Positions 8,231-15,610 of a stretch of DNA of 64,000 bases are shown here, piece after piece. Each line of letters begins with the position of its first letter. The first letter of the stretch is position 1. The stretch comes from Verrucomicrobiota bacterium (GTDB taxonomy: Bacteria > Verrucomicrobiota > Verrucomicrobiia > Limisphaerales > UBA1319). Where the stretch lies: positions 1 to 64,000 of the forward strand of contig JAKLHY010000026.1 of the NCBI GenBank assembly GCA_022709905.1. The letters run 5' to 3'. Below the pieces are notes generated by a model. The model made no database searches, had not been told where the DNA came from, and saw only the letters and a list, made by a program, of their open reading frames with translations. The translations under genes were made by a program, and so were the position numbers.

Positions 8231-10984
8231 ATGAAGAATCGATTAATGTTCACGATGGTTTTCATCGTCATCACCGGCACGTTTCTCGCCGCTGAAGAGC
8301 TCACGGACCGGCTCCAGCGCGGGTTGCTCGAGGAGGAGGCCAATCTGAATTATCCGGCGGCCATCACCAACTACCAGGAGGTGGTTCGCCAGTCTGATGC
8401 TCAACGTCGAGTCGTGGCTACCGCCATTTTTCGTTTGGCAGAATGCTATCGCAAGCTCGGTCAGACCCATGAGGCCCGGGCTTATTACGAACGGGTGCTT
8501 CGCGATTTTTCGGACCAGCCGAATCTCGTGGCCCTCAGCCAACAGCATGTCGGACCCGCATCTTTGGCGAGCCGGGAGCCATCCACGCATCAACCATCGG
8601 GCGAAGACGCCGAACTGCTGCGCCTGCAGAAACTCCTCGAGACCAGCCCGGATCTGATTAACGCCCCAGACGACGATGGCCTCAGCTTGCTGAGCAAAGC
8701 AGCCGCTCAGGGACAGGTCCGAGTGGCCGAGTTTCTCTTGAGCAAGGGCGCTGAAATCAACCGCAAGGGTCGATCAGGTAAAACCCCGTTGATGGACGCC
8801 GTGGGAGCCGGCCACAAAGCCCTGGTCGAACGATTGTTGGAACGCGGCGCGGATATCCATGCGCGGAGCGCCAATCACATAACGGCCCTCCACATTGCTG
8901 CATCCAGCGGCTTTACTCTCCTGATCAAAACACTTCTGGATCATCAGGCTGGCATCGATGCTCAGGATGACACCGGCCGAACACCGCTCATCGATGCCAT
9001 CTCGAAGAAAGAACAGGCGGCAGCTGTTACGCTCCTGGAGGCCAAGGCCAATCCGCGCCTCCTCGTTAAGAACGGGCATTCGGCGCTCTCCTACGCCGCC
9101 ATGAATGGCCTGACCCATCTGGTGTCTCGGCTGGTTGAAGCCGGCGCCGAGGTGAATCCGGCTGCTCCTGCCCTCAATCCCTTGCGGCAGGCCATCATGG
9201 CCAATCAAATGGAGTCAGTGCTTTGGTTGCTGGATCACGGCGCCTCGGTTTCTCAAGCCGACATCCCCAATGATTCCATCGTCGTCCTGGCCTTGGAAAA
9301 AGGCAGCGTCGATGCGGCCATGGCTCTCATTCGAAAAGGCGCCAATGTCAATAATCCAGGGCCCAGTTTCCTGCGTGAAAAAGTACGAATAGGTGGTCAG
9401 TCGCCCAAAACGGCACACGCTTTGCATTATGCGGCTGCGGATGGACGGATGGACTTGCTCCAACTGCTGTTGGATCACCAGGCCAACGTCAATGCGCCTG
9501 ACTCGATCAGCCAGGCGAAGCCTCTTCACTATGCCGTATGGAATAACCAAACCAATGTCATTCCGGTGCTGATTCAGAAAGGAGCATCGACAGAGGACAC
9601 AGGCGGTTGGAACATCCTCCCGGTTCCCAACACTCCCGGTTCTCCCGGTCGGCGCCTCGCCCCGGGTTCCTACACTCCCATAGGCATGGCGATCGCCCAA
9701 GAGAACGCGGCCTTGGTGGACCTGCTCTTGTCTCACGGAGTTGATCCCAAAGGCATGGCTACAGAATCTACTTCCATCCTGTTCTGGGCAGCCAATCTGG
9801 AAAACGCGGAAGTCCTCAAAGCGGTCCTGGCCCATAAACCCTCACTGGTTCAAACCAATCTTCAAGGTTATCCAGTATTGTGGTATTCCGTGGACTGCGG
9901 ATTAAACAAAACCCTCCGCCTGTTGCTTGAGACCGGTGCTGATCCCAACGCCAGTTTTCGTGGGGTGCCTTCCTTGTCGCAGGCGGTTTACAGGGACAAT
10001 TTCAAGGCGGCGCAGATGTTATTAACGCATGGCGCAAATCCAAACATCATGGGATTCGTGGACAACTGGGCCACCCATTCGCCCTTGTCCTTGGTTCAAC
10101 TCAAAATGCAGAATCTCAATAAATCGCCTTCTGCCTTTTCTGGCAACAGGCCCTCCCTTTCCGAGTATCAGGAGATGGAGGCCTTATTGCTCAAGCACGG
10201 CGCCAGCGAGTTCCTGGCCCGGCGTCAAGGCATCCACTTGGACCGTCCCGATTGGGACAGCGCCCAGCTAATTCTCAGGCAAAGCACAAATGACTGGAAT
10301 CGCTTCACTTTGCTTGAACTCCTGGCCGTTATTTATTCCGGGACAAACACAATGACTTCCACTGGCCCAGGCAACCCGAGTCGATCATTCTACGCCTTTC
10401 CTGATTTCAAGCGGATCACCATCAATCGCATTTTACCGGGTGACAAAGCGACGACCAACTTGGTCTTCGATGCCGAAGCCCGACTCCGGAAAGGCTTGCT
10501 CGCCGGAGATCTCCTTTTGGAGTGGGGCGATAAAGTTCGACTTCCCGAGGCCGATCACCTTGTCCAAGAACAATGGGAAGGACTAACAGAAGAAGCGCTC
10601 AAGGCGTTTCAGAACCATCTGAAACGCCAGGTCAAGGTCAGCATCAAAGACCAAGTCCATGAGCTCATCCTCGTGCCCACGATGCAACTCAAGCAGTTTC
10701 CCAGCAGAACCGCAAGGGAAAGAGGCCCTGTCGATCTGCTCGACATCTCGGTTGGCCCCTCGAAGCCGACCAATCAGGTCGAAGTGGCGGACTTCTGGAT
10801 TGGCACGGGGGTGCAACAGGCAAAAATCCTGCGGGCTTCTTCCGATCAAAGCCGAATCAAGGTCAAACGGTGCGATCCCGAGACCGGTCAGGATCGCGAG
10901 TTCATCATGGATCTGACCCAGGCTGATCCAAAGGATACCATCTGGTTGCGCGACGGCGACGTGATCGAAGTCCCCGAGCGATGA
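8231..10984 (+). CDS. Secreted protein with TPR-like N-terminus and about 14 ankyrin repeats
   Basis: The ATG at 8231 is preferred over one at 8141 because it puts a signal peptide (MKNRLMFTMVFIVITGTFLAAEE) at the N-terminus, giving 917 residues. Next comes a TPR-like helical segment (NYPAAITNYQEVVRQ, FRLAECYRKLGQTHEARAYYERVLRDF). Then about fourteen ankyrin units run from near residue 145 to 660, for example GKTPLMDAVGAGHKALVERLLERGADIHA, with LLxxGAxxN repeat ends. The last 250 residues are not ankyrin. They have a beta-rich stretch (FKRITINRILPG) and end LRDGDVIEVPER, a phrase like that at the end of SLBB/polysaccharide-export-type domains. It follows the two-component pair in the same direction, 110 bp after the regulator. 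Function is unknown; a protein-interaction or envelope scaffold role is inferred. Confidence 0.85.
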   Translation: MKNRLMFTMVFIVITGTFLAAEELTDRLQRGLLEEEANLNYPAAITNYQEVVRQSDAQRRVVATAIFRLAECYRKLGQTHEARAYYERVLRDFSDQPNLVALSQQHVGPASLASREPSTHQPSGEDAELLRLQKLLETSPDLINAPDDDGLSLLSKAAAQGQVRVAEFLLSKGAEINRKGRSGKTPLMDAVGAGHKALVERLLERGADIHARSANHITALHIAASSGFTLLIKTLLDHQAGIDAQDDTGRTPLIDAISKKEQAAAVTLLEAKANPRLLVKNGHSALSYAAMNGLTHLVSRLVEAGAEVNPAAPALNPLRQAIMANQMESVLWLLDHGASVSQADIPNDSIVVLALEKGSVDAAMALIRKGANVNNPGPSFLREKVRIGGQSPKTAHALHYAAADGRMDLLQLLLDHQANVNAPDSISQAKPLHYAVWNNQTNVIPVLIQKGASTEDTGGWNILPVPNTPGSPGRRLAPGSYTPIGMAIAQENAALVDLLLSHGVDPKGMATESTSILFWAANLENAEVLKAVLAHKPSLVQTNLQGYPVLWYSVDCGLNKTLRLLLETGADPNASFRGVPSLSQAVYRDNFKAAQMLLTHGANPNIMGFVDNWATHSPLSLVQLKMQNLNKSPSAFSGNRPSLSEYQEMEALLLKHGASEFLARRQGIHLDRPDWDSAQLILRQSTNDWNRFTLLELLAVIYSGTNTMTSTGPGNPSRSFYAFPDFKRITINRILPGDKATTNLVFDAEARLRKGLLAGDLLLEWGDKVRLPEADHLVQEQWEGLTEEALKAFQNHLKRQVKVSIKDQVHELILVPTMQLKQFPSRTARERGPVDLLDISVGPSKPTNQVEVADFWIGTGVQQAKILRASSDQSRIKVKRCDPETGQDREFIMDLTQADPKDTIWLRDGDVIEVPER

Positions 10985-11028
10985 GCCGGCGTTCGGCTCG
11001 GTCCGATCCGTCCGATCTGTCGGATCGG
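10983..11028. terminator. Paired hairpins between convergent genes
   Basis: Two stem-loops lie in the 54-bp gap between the ankyrin gene and the helicase gene. GAGCCG with CGGCTC (10983-10999) overlaps the ankyrin stop codon, and CCGATC with GATCGG (11012-11028) follows. Neither has a T-run, so this is not a canonical intrinsic terminator. The position between two converging genes suggests a bidirectional transcription stop. Confidence 0.4.
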
Positions 11029-11038
11029 GCCCATGGGC

Positions 11039-13273
11039 TTAAGGGGAAGCCAGAGTCTGGAGTCTCGAGAGGAGGCCACCGTAGCGGTGTTCGCTATGGT
11101 CGTTGCGCACGGCCATGGCAAACGCCCGCCGCTGACCGATCAGGACCACCAGCCGTTTGCCGCGGGTAATGCCGGTGTAGATCAGGTTGCGCTGGAGCAG
11201 GAGATAATGCTGGGTCGCCAAGGGAATCACCACGGCCGGGAATTCGGATCCCTGGGACTTATGGATTGTCATGGCGTAGGCGAGGCTGACCTCGTCGAGC
11301 TCGCCGAAATCGTAGGTCACAGGCCGGCCGTCGAAGTCGACGGTGGCTTCCTGCTCGATGGGATCGATGGCCGTCAGAATCCCAATGTCCCCGTTAAAGA
11401 CCTCTTTGTCGTAGTTGTTTTCGGTCTGAATCACCTTATCCCCGACTCGAAACTGCCAGCCAAACCGTTGGATGGTGGTTTTGGTGTCCGATGCCGGATT
11501 CAATTGTTCCTGGAGGATTCGGTTGAGTTCAACCACGCCCAGGGCGCCGCGGTTCATGGGGCTGAGGACCTGGATGTCGCGGATCGGATCCAGATTGAAC
11601 TTCCGAGGAATGCGAGTGGTGACGAGTTCGAGGAGCGACCGATGGATGGCGGCGGGATCCTCGCGTTCGATGAAGTAGAAATCGGATAACTCGTCCCCGG
11701 TGGGTTGTTCAGGCAGGCATCCGTTGCGGATGGCATGAGCGGTAGTGATGATCCGGCTTCCGGCGGCTTGACGAAAGACCTCGGTCAATCGCATGACGGG
11801 CGCTACCCTCGATTCGATCAAATCGCGCAGCACAGTGCCAGGTCCGACCGAGGGCAGTTGGTCGACGTCACCCACCAGCAGCAGATGGGCCCCATTCGGA
11901 ACGGCCTGGAGCAATCGGCTCATCAGAGGGACATCCACCATTGAGGTTTCATCGACGACGATCAGGTCGCCTTGCAGCGCGGGCCGGTCTGAGGACGAGG
12001 AATCGGATTGACCGGGGCGCTGTTTAAGCAGGCGATGGATCGTGCTGGCGGGGAGGCCGGTGGTTTCGGTGAGGCGTTTGGCGGCGCGTCCGGTGGGAGC
12101 GCAGAGCAGGCATCGGACTTTCTTGGCTTGGAGAATACGAAGGAGGGCGTCCACGAGAGTGGTTTTGCCGACGCCGGGCCCGCCCGTCATGATCACAATG
12201 GGGTGGCCAAATACGCGGATTAAAGCTTCGCGCTGGCTGGGAGCGAGGGACTTGCCCGTCTTGGTTTCGCACCAGGAAATGGCTTTGGCCAAATCGATAT
12301 CGGGCAGCCGCGACGGCTGGCGTGCCAGAATATGGATAATTTCCGCGATGATCGTTTCGGCCCTCTGCAGCACGGGATGGAAAACCAAGGGGATGTCGCC
12401 GATCGTTTCAAGAGTGAGTTCACGCCGGGCCAGCAGCTGTTCAAGAGCCGCTTGGACTTGGGATTGGGCAAGGACCGGTTGGGGGTTTGAAGAACGGGGT
12501 TCGTTTAAAAGCCGCAGACTCCTCGAGATCAGGTCTTCAATAGGAAGGGCGCAATGCCCCTCGTTGGTGGCTTCGAGGAGAAGATGGTTGAGGGCCGCGC
12601 AAATACGGAGGAAGGAATCAGCCGCGATCCCGAGGCGATCCGCCATTCGATCGGCTGTCTTGAAGCCGATCCCCGTGATGTCAGCCGCCAGGCAGTAGGG
12701 ATTGGCCCGCAGTTTTTCGATGGCTTGTTCGCCGTATTTTTTGTAGATGCGCAGGGCGCGGCTGGTGCCGGCGCCGTAAGTATGGAGAAAAACCATGATC
12801 TCCCGAACGACTTTCTGCTCGGTCCAGGCGGCTTTGATACGGCGTCGCCGCATGGGACCAATGCCGTCGACCTCCTCGAGACGGGCGGAGTATTGATCGA
12901 TCACATCGAAGACCGTGTCTCCGAAGTAGGCGACGAGTTTTTTGGCATAGACGGGGCCGATGCCTTTGATCATGCCGCTGGCGAGGTATTTTTCGATGCC
13001 TTCCCGGGTGGAAGGCGGCACGCACCGGAGTTGGACAGCCTTGAATTGCAGGCCGTGTTCGCGGTCGCGCACCCAGTTGCCTTCCGCGGAGAGCCATTCG
13101 CCTGCCGTAACGGCCGGAAGGCATCCCACGACGGTCACCAGATCGCGATGGCCTTTGGCCTTGACCCGAAGAACCGAAAATCCGTTCTCCTCGTTATGGA
13201 ACGTGACGCGTTCGATCAAGCCATCCACGCACTCGCCGGGACCGCTGTTGGTAGCCGCAAGTCGTGGTCTCAT
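11039..13273 (-). CDS. recD2: RecD2-type ATP-dependent DNA helicase
   Basis: About 744 residues from the ATG at 13273; the frame opens further upstream, but the extra N-terminal residues are unlike the family. RecD2 is a superfamily 1B 5'-3' helicase found in bacteria without RecBC. Visible parts are the N-terminal OB-like region (FHNEENGFSVLRVKAKGH), tandem helix-hairpin-helix segments (GIGPVYAKKLVAYFG, VDGIGPMRRRRI, ITGIGFKTADRMA), Walker A TGGPGVGKTTLV, Walker B LIVVDETSMVD, LLLVGDVDQLPSVGPG and the C-terminal motifs DKVIQTENNYDKEVFNGD and AYAMTIHKSQGSEFPAVVIP. It is divergent from the SET-domain gene and convergent with the ankyrin gene. Confidence 0.93.
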   Translation of the reverse strand: MRPRLAATNSGPGECVDGLIERVTFHNEENGFSVLRVKAKGHRDLVTVVGCLPAVTAGEWLSAEGNWVRDREHGLQFKAVQLRCVPPSTREGIEKYLASGMIKGIGPVYAKKLVAYFGDTVFDVIDQYSARLEEVDGIGPMRRRRIKAAWTEQKVVREIMVFLHTYGAGTSRALRIYKKYGEQAIEKLRANPYCLAADITGIGFKTADRMADRLGIAADSFLRICAALNHLLLEATNEGHCALPIEDLISRSLRLLNEPRSSNPQPVLAQSQVQAALEQLLARRELTLETIGDIPLVFHPVLQRAETIIAEIIHILARQPSRLPDIDLAKAISWCETKTGKSLAPSQREALIRVFGHPIVIMTGGPGVGKTTLVDALLRILQAKKVRCLLCAPTGRAAKRLTETTGLPASTIHRLLKQRPGQSDSSSSDRPALQGDLIVVDETSMVDVPLMSRLLQAVPNGAHLLLVGDVDQLPSVGPGTVLRDLIESRVAPVMRLTEVFRQAAGSRIITTAHAIRNGCLPEQPTGDELSDFYFIEREDPAAIHRSLLELVTTRIPRKFNLDPIRDIQVLSPMNRGALGVVELNRILQEQLNPASDTKTTIQRFGWQFRVGDKVIQTENNYDKEVFNGDIGILTAIDPIEQEATVDFDGRPVTYDFGELDEVSLAYAMTIHKSQGSEFPAVVIPLATQHYLLLQRNLIYTGITRGKRLVVLIGQRRAFAMAVRNDHSEHRYGGLLSRLQTLASP

Positions 13274-13407
13274 GGTGGGGTCTTGGAGATGTTCGCAGGA
13301 TTGCCGGCCCAGCTCAAAGCCCGTCGCAGGGCGACGTGTCTCGTCGAAACCGTAACGCTTTGGGAACAAGCTTGACGCGGGACGCGGCTTTTGGATTTTT
13401 GAGACAG

Positions 13408-13839
13408 ATGATGGCGATTCGGGCATCGCGGATACACGGGCGTGGCGGTTTTGCGGAGCGGGATATTCCGGCTGGCACCCGCATTGTGGCATACACGGGC
13501 GAGCTCATCGACAAATCCGAGTCGATCGAGCGCTGCCGCCGGGGCAACGTGTGCATTTTTTATTTCGATGCCGAGCGCGACCTGGACGGCGACGTTGAGG
13601 AGAATGAGGCGCGGTTTCTGAATCACAGTTGCGACCCCAACTGTGAGGCCCGGTTGATCGAGGGCCATATCTGGATTGTCGCGATGCGGGACATCCGGGC
13701 CGGGGATGAACTGACGTTCGACTACGGATACGATCTCGAGGACTACCGCAATTATCCGTGTCATTGCGGAGCTCCCGACTGCCGCGGATTCATTGTGTCC
13801 AAGGAATTCTCCTCTCCTGCAAATGGCTGTCAGGCGTGA
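13408..13839 (+). CDS. SET-domain protein (putative protein-lysine methyltransferase)
   Basis: From the ATG at 13408, 143 residues make up almost nothing but a SET domain. The N-terminal SET motif is RIHGRGGFAERDIPAGTRI, with YTGELID next. The core RFLNHSCDPNCEA (cofactor and pseudoknot motif) is complete, followed by MRDIRAGDELTFDYGYD. A short post-SET cysteine cluster follows (CHCGAPDCRGFI), which binds zinc with the SET Cys in the eukaryotic enzymes. This suggests S-adenosylmethionine-dependent lysine methylation of an unknown target. The frame opens earlier, at 13264, but the added residues do not resemble the family and would overlap the helicase start. It ends inside the 3' end of the convergent ogt-type gene (50 bp overlap). 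Confidence 0.88.
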   Translation: MMAIRASRIHGRGGFAERDIPAGTRIVAYTGELIDKSESIERCRRGNVCIFYFDAERDLDGDVEENEARFLNHSCDPNCEARLIEGHIWIVAMRDIRAGDELTFDYGYDLEDYRNYPCHCGAPDCRGFIVSKEFSSPANGCQA

Positions 13840-14329
13840 GGACGTTCACCGATACGCCCTCTCGTTCGAGCAGCAAGCGTTTCCAGCGAAGGCCGGCTGA
13901 AAAGCCCCCGAGACTTCCTCGAGCCCCTAACACTCGATGACAGGGGATCAGCACAGGAATGGGGTTCGCGCCGCACGCTTGGCCTACGGCCCGGGCCGTG
14001 CCGGGGCGATCCAGGGCCTCGGCCACTTCCCCGTAGGTGCGCGTTTCGCCGGCCGGGATGGTGAGGAGGAACTGCCAGACTTCCTGCTGAAAAGGACTGC
14101 CGGCCGACAGGTCCAAGGGGGGCAATCGGTCCGGCTGCCGTCCCCGCAGGGCGTGGCGGACCGCTTCCCGAGTCTGGCGCAGCCAAAGATCGGGTGCATG
14201 GCATGACCCGCGATTCGCTGAAATCGGAGGGACGAGATGGCCTCGCGGAAAGACCAGGCGGCTGAGACCGTGTTCTGTAAACTGGGCGCGGAAGACGCCT
14301 TCGTCGGTATGAATATCGATCGTGCTCAT
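13790..14329 (-). CDS. ogt: Methylated-DNA--protein-cysteine methyltransferase
   Basis: 179 residues. Suicide repair enzyme that removes the methyl group from O6-methylguanine. The C-terminal DNA-binding domain is clear: FQQEVWQFLLTIPAGETRTYGEVAEALDRPGTARAVGQACGANPIPVLIPCHRV, with the acceptor Cys at residue 130 inside PCHRV, then GSLGGFSAGLRWKRLLLEREG. The N-terminal domain is weakly conserved, as is usual. Its 3' end overlaps the convergent SET-domain gene by about 50 bp. Confidence 0.95.
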   Translation of the reverse strand: MSTIDIHTDEGVFRAQFTEHGLSRLVFPRGHLVPPISANRGSCHAPDLWLRQTREAVRHALRGRQPDRLPPLDLSAGSPFQQEVWQFLLTIPAGETRTYGEVAEALDRPGTARAVGQACGANPIPVLIPCHRVLGARGSLGGFSAGLRWKRLLLEREGVSVNVLTPDSHLQERRIPWTQ

Positions 14330-14395
14330 GTTTGGAAGTCCATCAGCTGATGCCTGAATCCAACAACCACGATGCCGCTTCGTCTTTGCCTCGAA

Positions 14396-14911
14396 TCACC
14401 GAAAGAATAAACCAGCCAGCCCCCACAATAAAACCAGGAGCACCGCGACCAGCAGGAGAAAACGTCGGCGCGCAATCCGCTTTTCCACTCGCAGAGGACG
14501 CAGTCCTTGGACAGTTCCAGCGGCCATCAGATGCACCAGTTTTGGATTCGCAGGTGACGGGCCCTGGAAGTGCTCGCGAAACCGTCGCCATAATGCTGGC
14601 AAATCGAATTTGCGCACGCCCAGTTGATTAAAACGCCCGGCCGTAGATTGATCTGTCGCATTTTTGTGGATCCGCTCGTGGTCCACTTTTTCGAAGAAAA
14701 TGGCGGAGGGCTCGCTCTGGCCGGGACGTTGTCGGGTATCGTCGGGGGACGCAGTGTGCGGGTAGATGCTGGACCGCACCCGCGGAGCGGCAGGCGCCTT
14801 GTTGAGCGTTTGGGACAGTTGCTTGATCTCTCCCTCGAGCTCGGCGATCCGGCTGTTCAGGCTCTTCGCCTTGTCGGAGATCGGATCCGGTTTTTTCTTA
14901 AGGAAAGACAC
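14396..14911 (-). CDS. Coiled-coil, tail-anchored membrane protein of unknown function
   Basis: 171 residues, not recognised. It has a short predicted coiled coil at about residues 14-40 (ISDKAKSLNSRIAELEGEIKQLSQTL), a disordered polar middle, and a single membrane segment at the extreme C-terminus (RRRFLLLVAVLLVLLWGLAGLFFR), suggesting tail anchoring with the bulk in the cytoplasm. It lies 12 bp downstream of another protein of the same layout (14924-15610), so the two probably act together. Confidence 0.7.
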   Translation of the reverse strand: MSFLKKKPDPISDKAKSLNSRIAELEGEIKQLSQTLNKAPAAPRVRSSIYPHTASPDDTRQRPGQSEPSAIFFEKVDHERIHKNATDQSTAGRFNQLGVRKFDLPALWRRFREHFQGPSPANPKLVHLMAAGTVQGLRPLRVEKRIARRRFLLLVAVLLVLLWGLAGLFFR

Positions 14912-14923
14912 AGGTCAAATCTT

Positions 14924-15610
14924 CTAGCGCCGCAGCAACAACACCACGAAAACGATCAAGGCCACCAAAGTGACCGTGGCCAGGGGCCAGCTGAGTCCCA
15001 GACCCAGTTTGCAGAGTTCCAGCCAGCTGAGATCTTTCAAAGCCTGCCAGCCCCCGCCGCCCGCCGAACCGGCTGCGTCGGTTGCCTCTGCCTCCGAGCC
15101 CGAAAGCCGGGGCCACTTGAGCCGGGCCGAGTTCCATTCCATGCGCGCATTCTCGATGGTGGTCAGCGCCCGGGTCAGCTCGGCCGGATAAGTGTCGCGG
15201 GTCCAGGTTTCCTCGCGGATGCCTTCCACTTTGGTCAGGGATTCGCGCAAGCCCTGAAGGGTTTTGGACATTTGCTCGGCATCGCGCCGGGCCACGAATT
15301 CGGCCTCCTGAAGGAGGCCGATGCCCCGGGTGAGATGCTGCTGGATTTCGGTTCGTCCCGTTTGAAATTCGGTCAGCCGCCGCCGGGCCTCTTCCAATGC
15401 GGCGCGCTCGCGTTCCAACTCTTCCTGCTGGCGCTTCAGCTCGACCAGCTTCTGCTGGGCTTCCGTGACTTTGCTATCCAATTCTTCACGGGAGGGTGGC
15501 TGGGCAAGGTTCGATAACAAACCCGTCGAAGGGCCGCTCGTCAGGGCTCTCCGTTGGGCCGCCTGGAACTCCCTATCCACAAACTCCGTATCGTCAAATT
15601 CAGTGCCCAT
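14924..15610 (-). CDS. Coiled-coil, tail-anchored membrane protein of unknown function
   Basis: 228 residues from ATG at 15610, not recognised as a named family. A long coiled coil covers about residues 40-130 (SREELDSKVTEAQQKLVELK, ERERAALEEARRRLTEFQ), followed by a Gly-rich spacer and one C-terminal membrane segment (WPLATVTLVALIVFVVLLLRR). The start codon lies within the last codons of the upstream S9 peptidase gene (overlap 15600-15610), which implies translational coupling, although the peptidase is secreted and this protein appears cytoplasm-facing. It is followed at 12 bp by a smaller protein of the same layout. Confidence 0.75.
   Translation of the reverse strand: MGTEFDDTEFVDREFQAAQRRALTSGPSTGLLSNLAQPPSREELDSKVTEAQQKLVELKRQQEELERERAALEEARRRLTEFQTGRTEIQQHLTRGIGLLQEAEFVARRDAEQMSKTLQGLRESLTKVEGIREETWTRDTYPAELTRALTTIENARMEWNSARLKWPRLSGSEAEATDAAGSAGGGGWQALKDLSWLELCKLGLGLSWPLATVTLVALIVFVVLLLRR

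Noticed and set aside
13274-13492. N-terminal extension of the helicase
   Set aside because: The 73 extra residues would overlap the SET-domain gene start and do not resemble RecD2; the ATG at 13273 fits the family.
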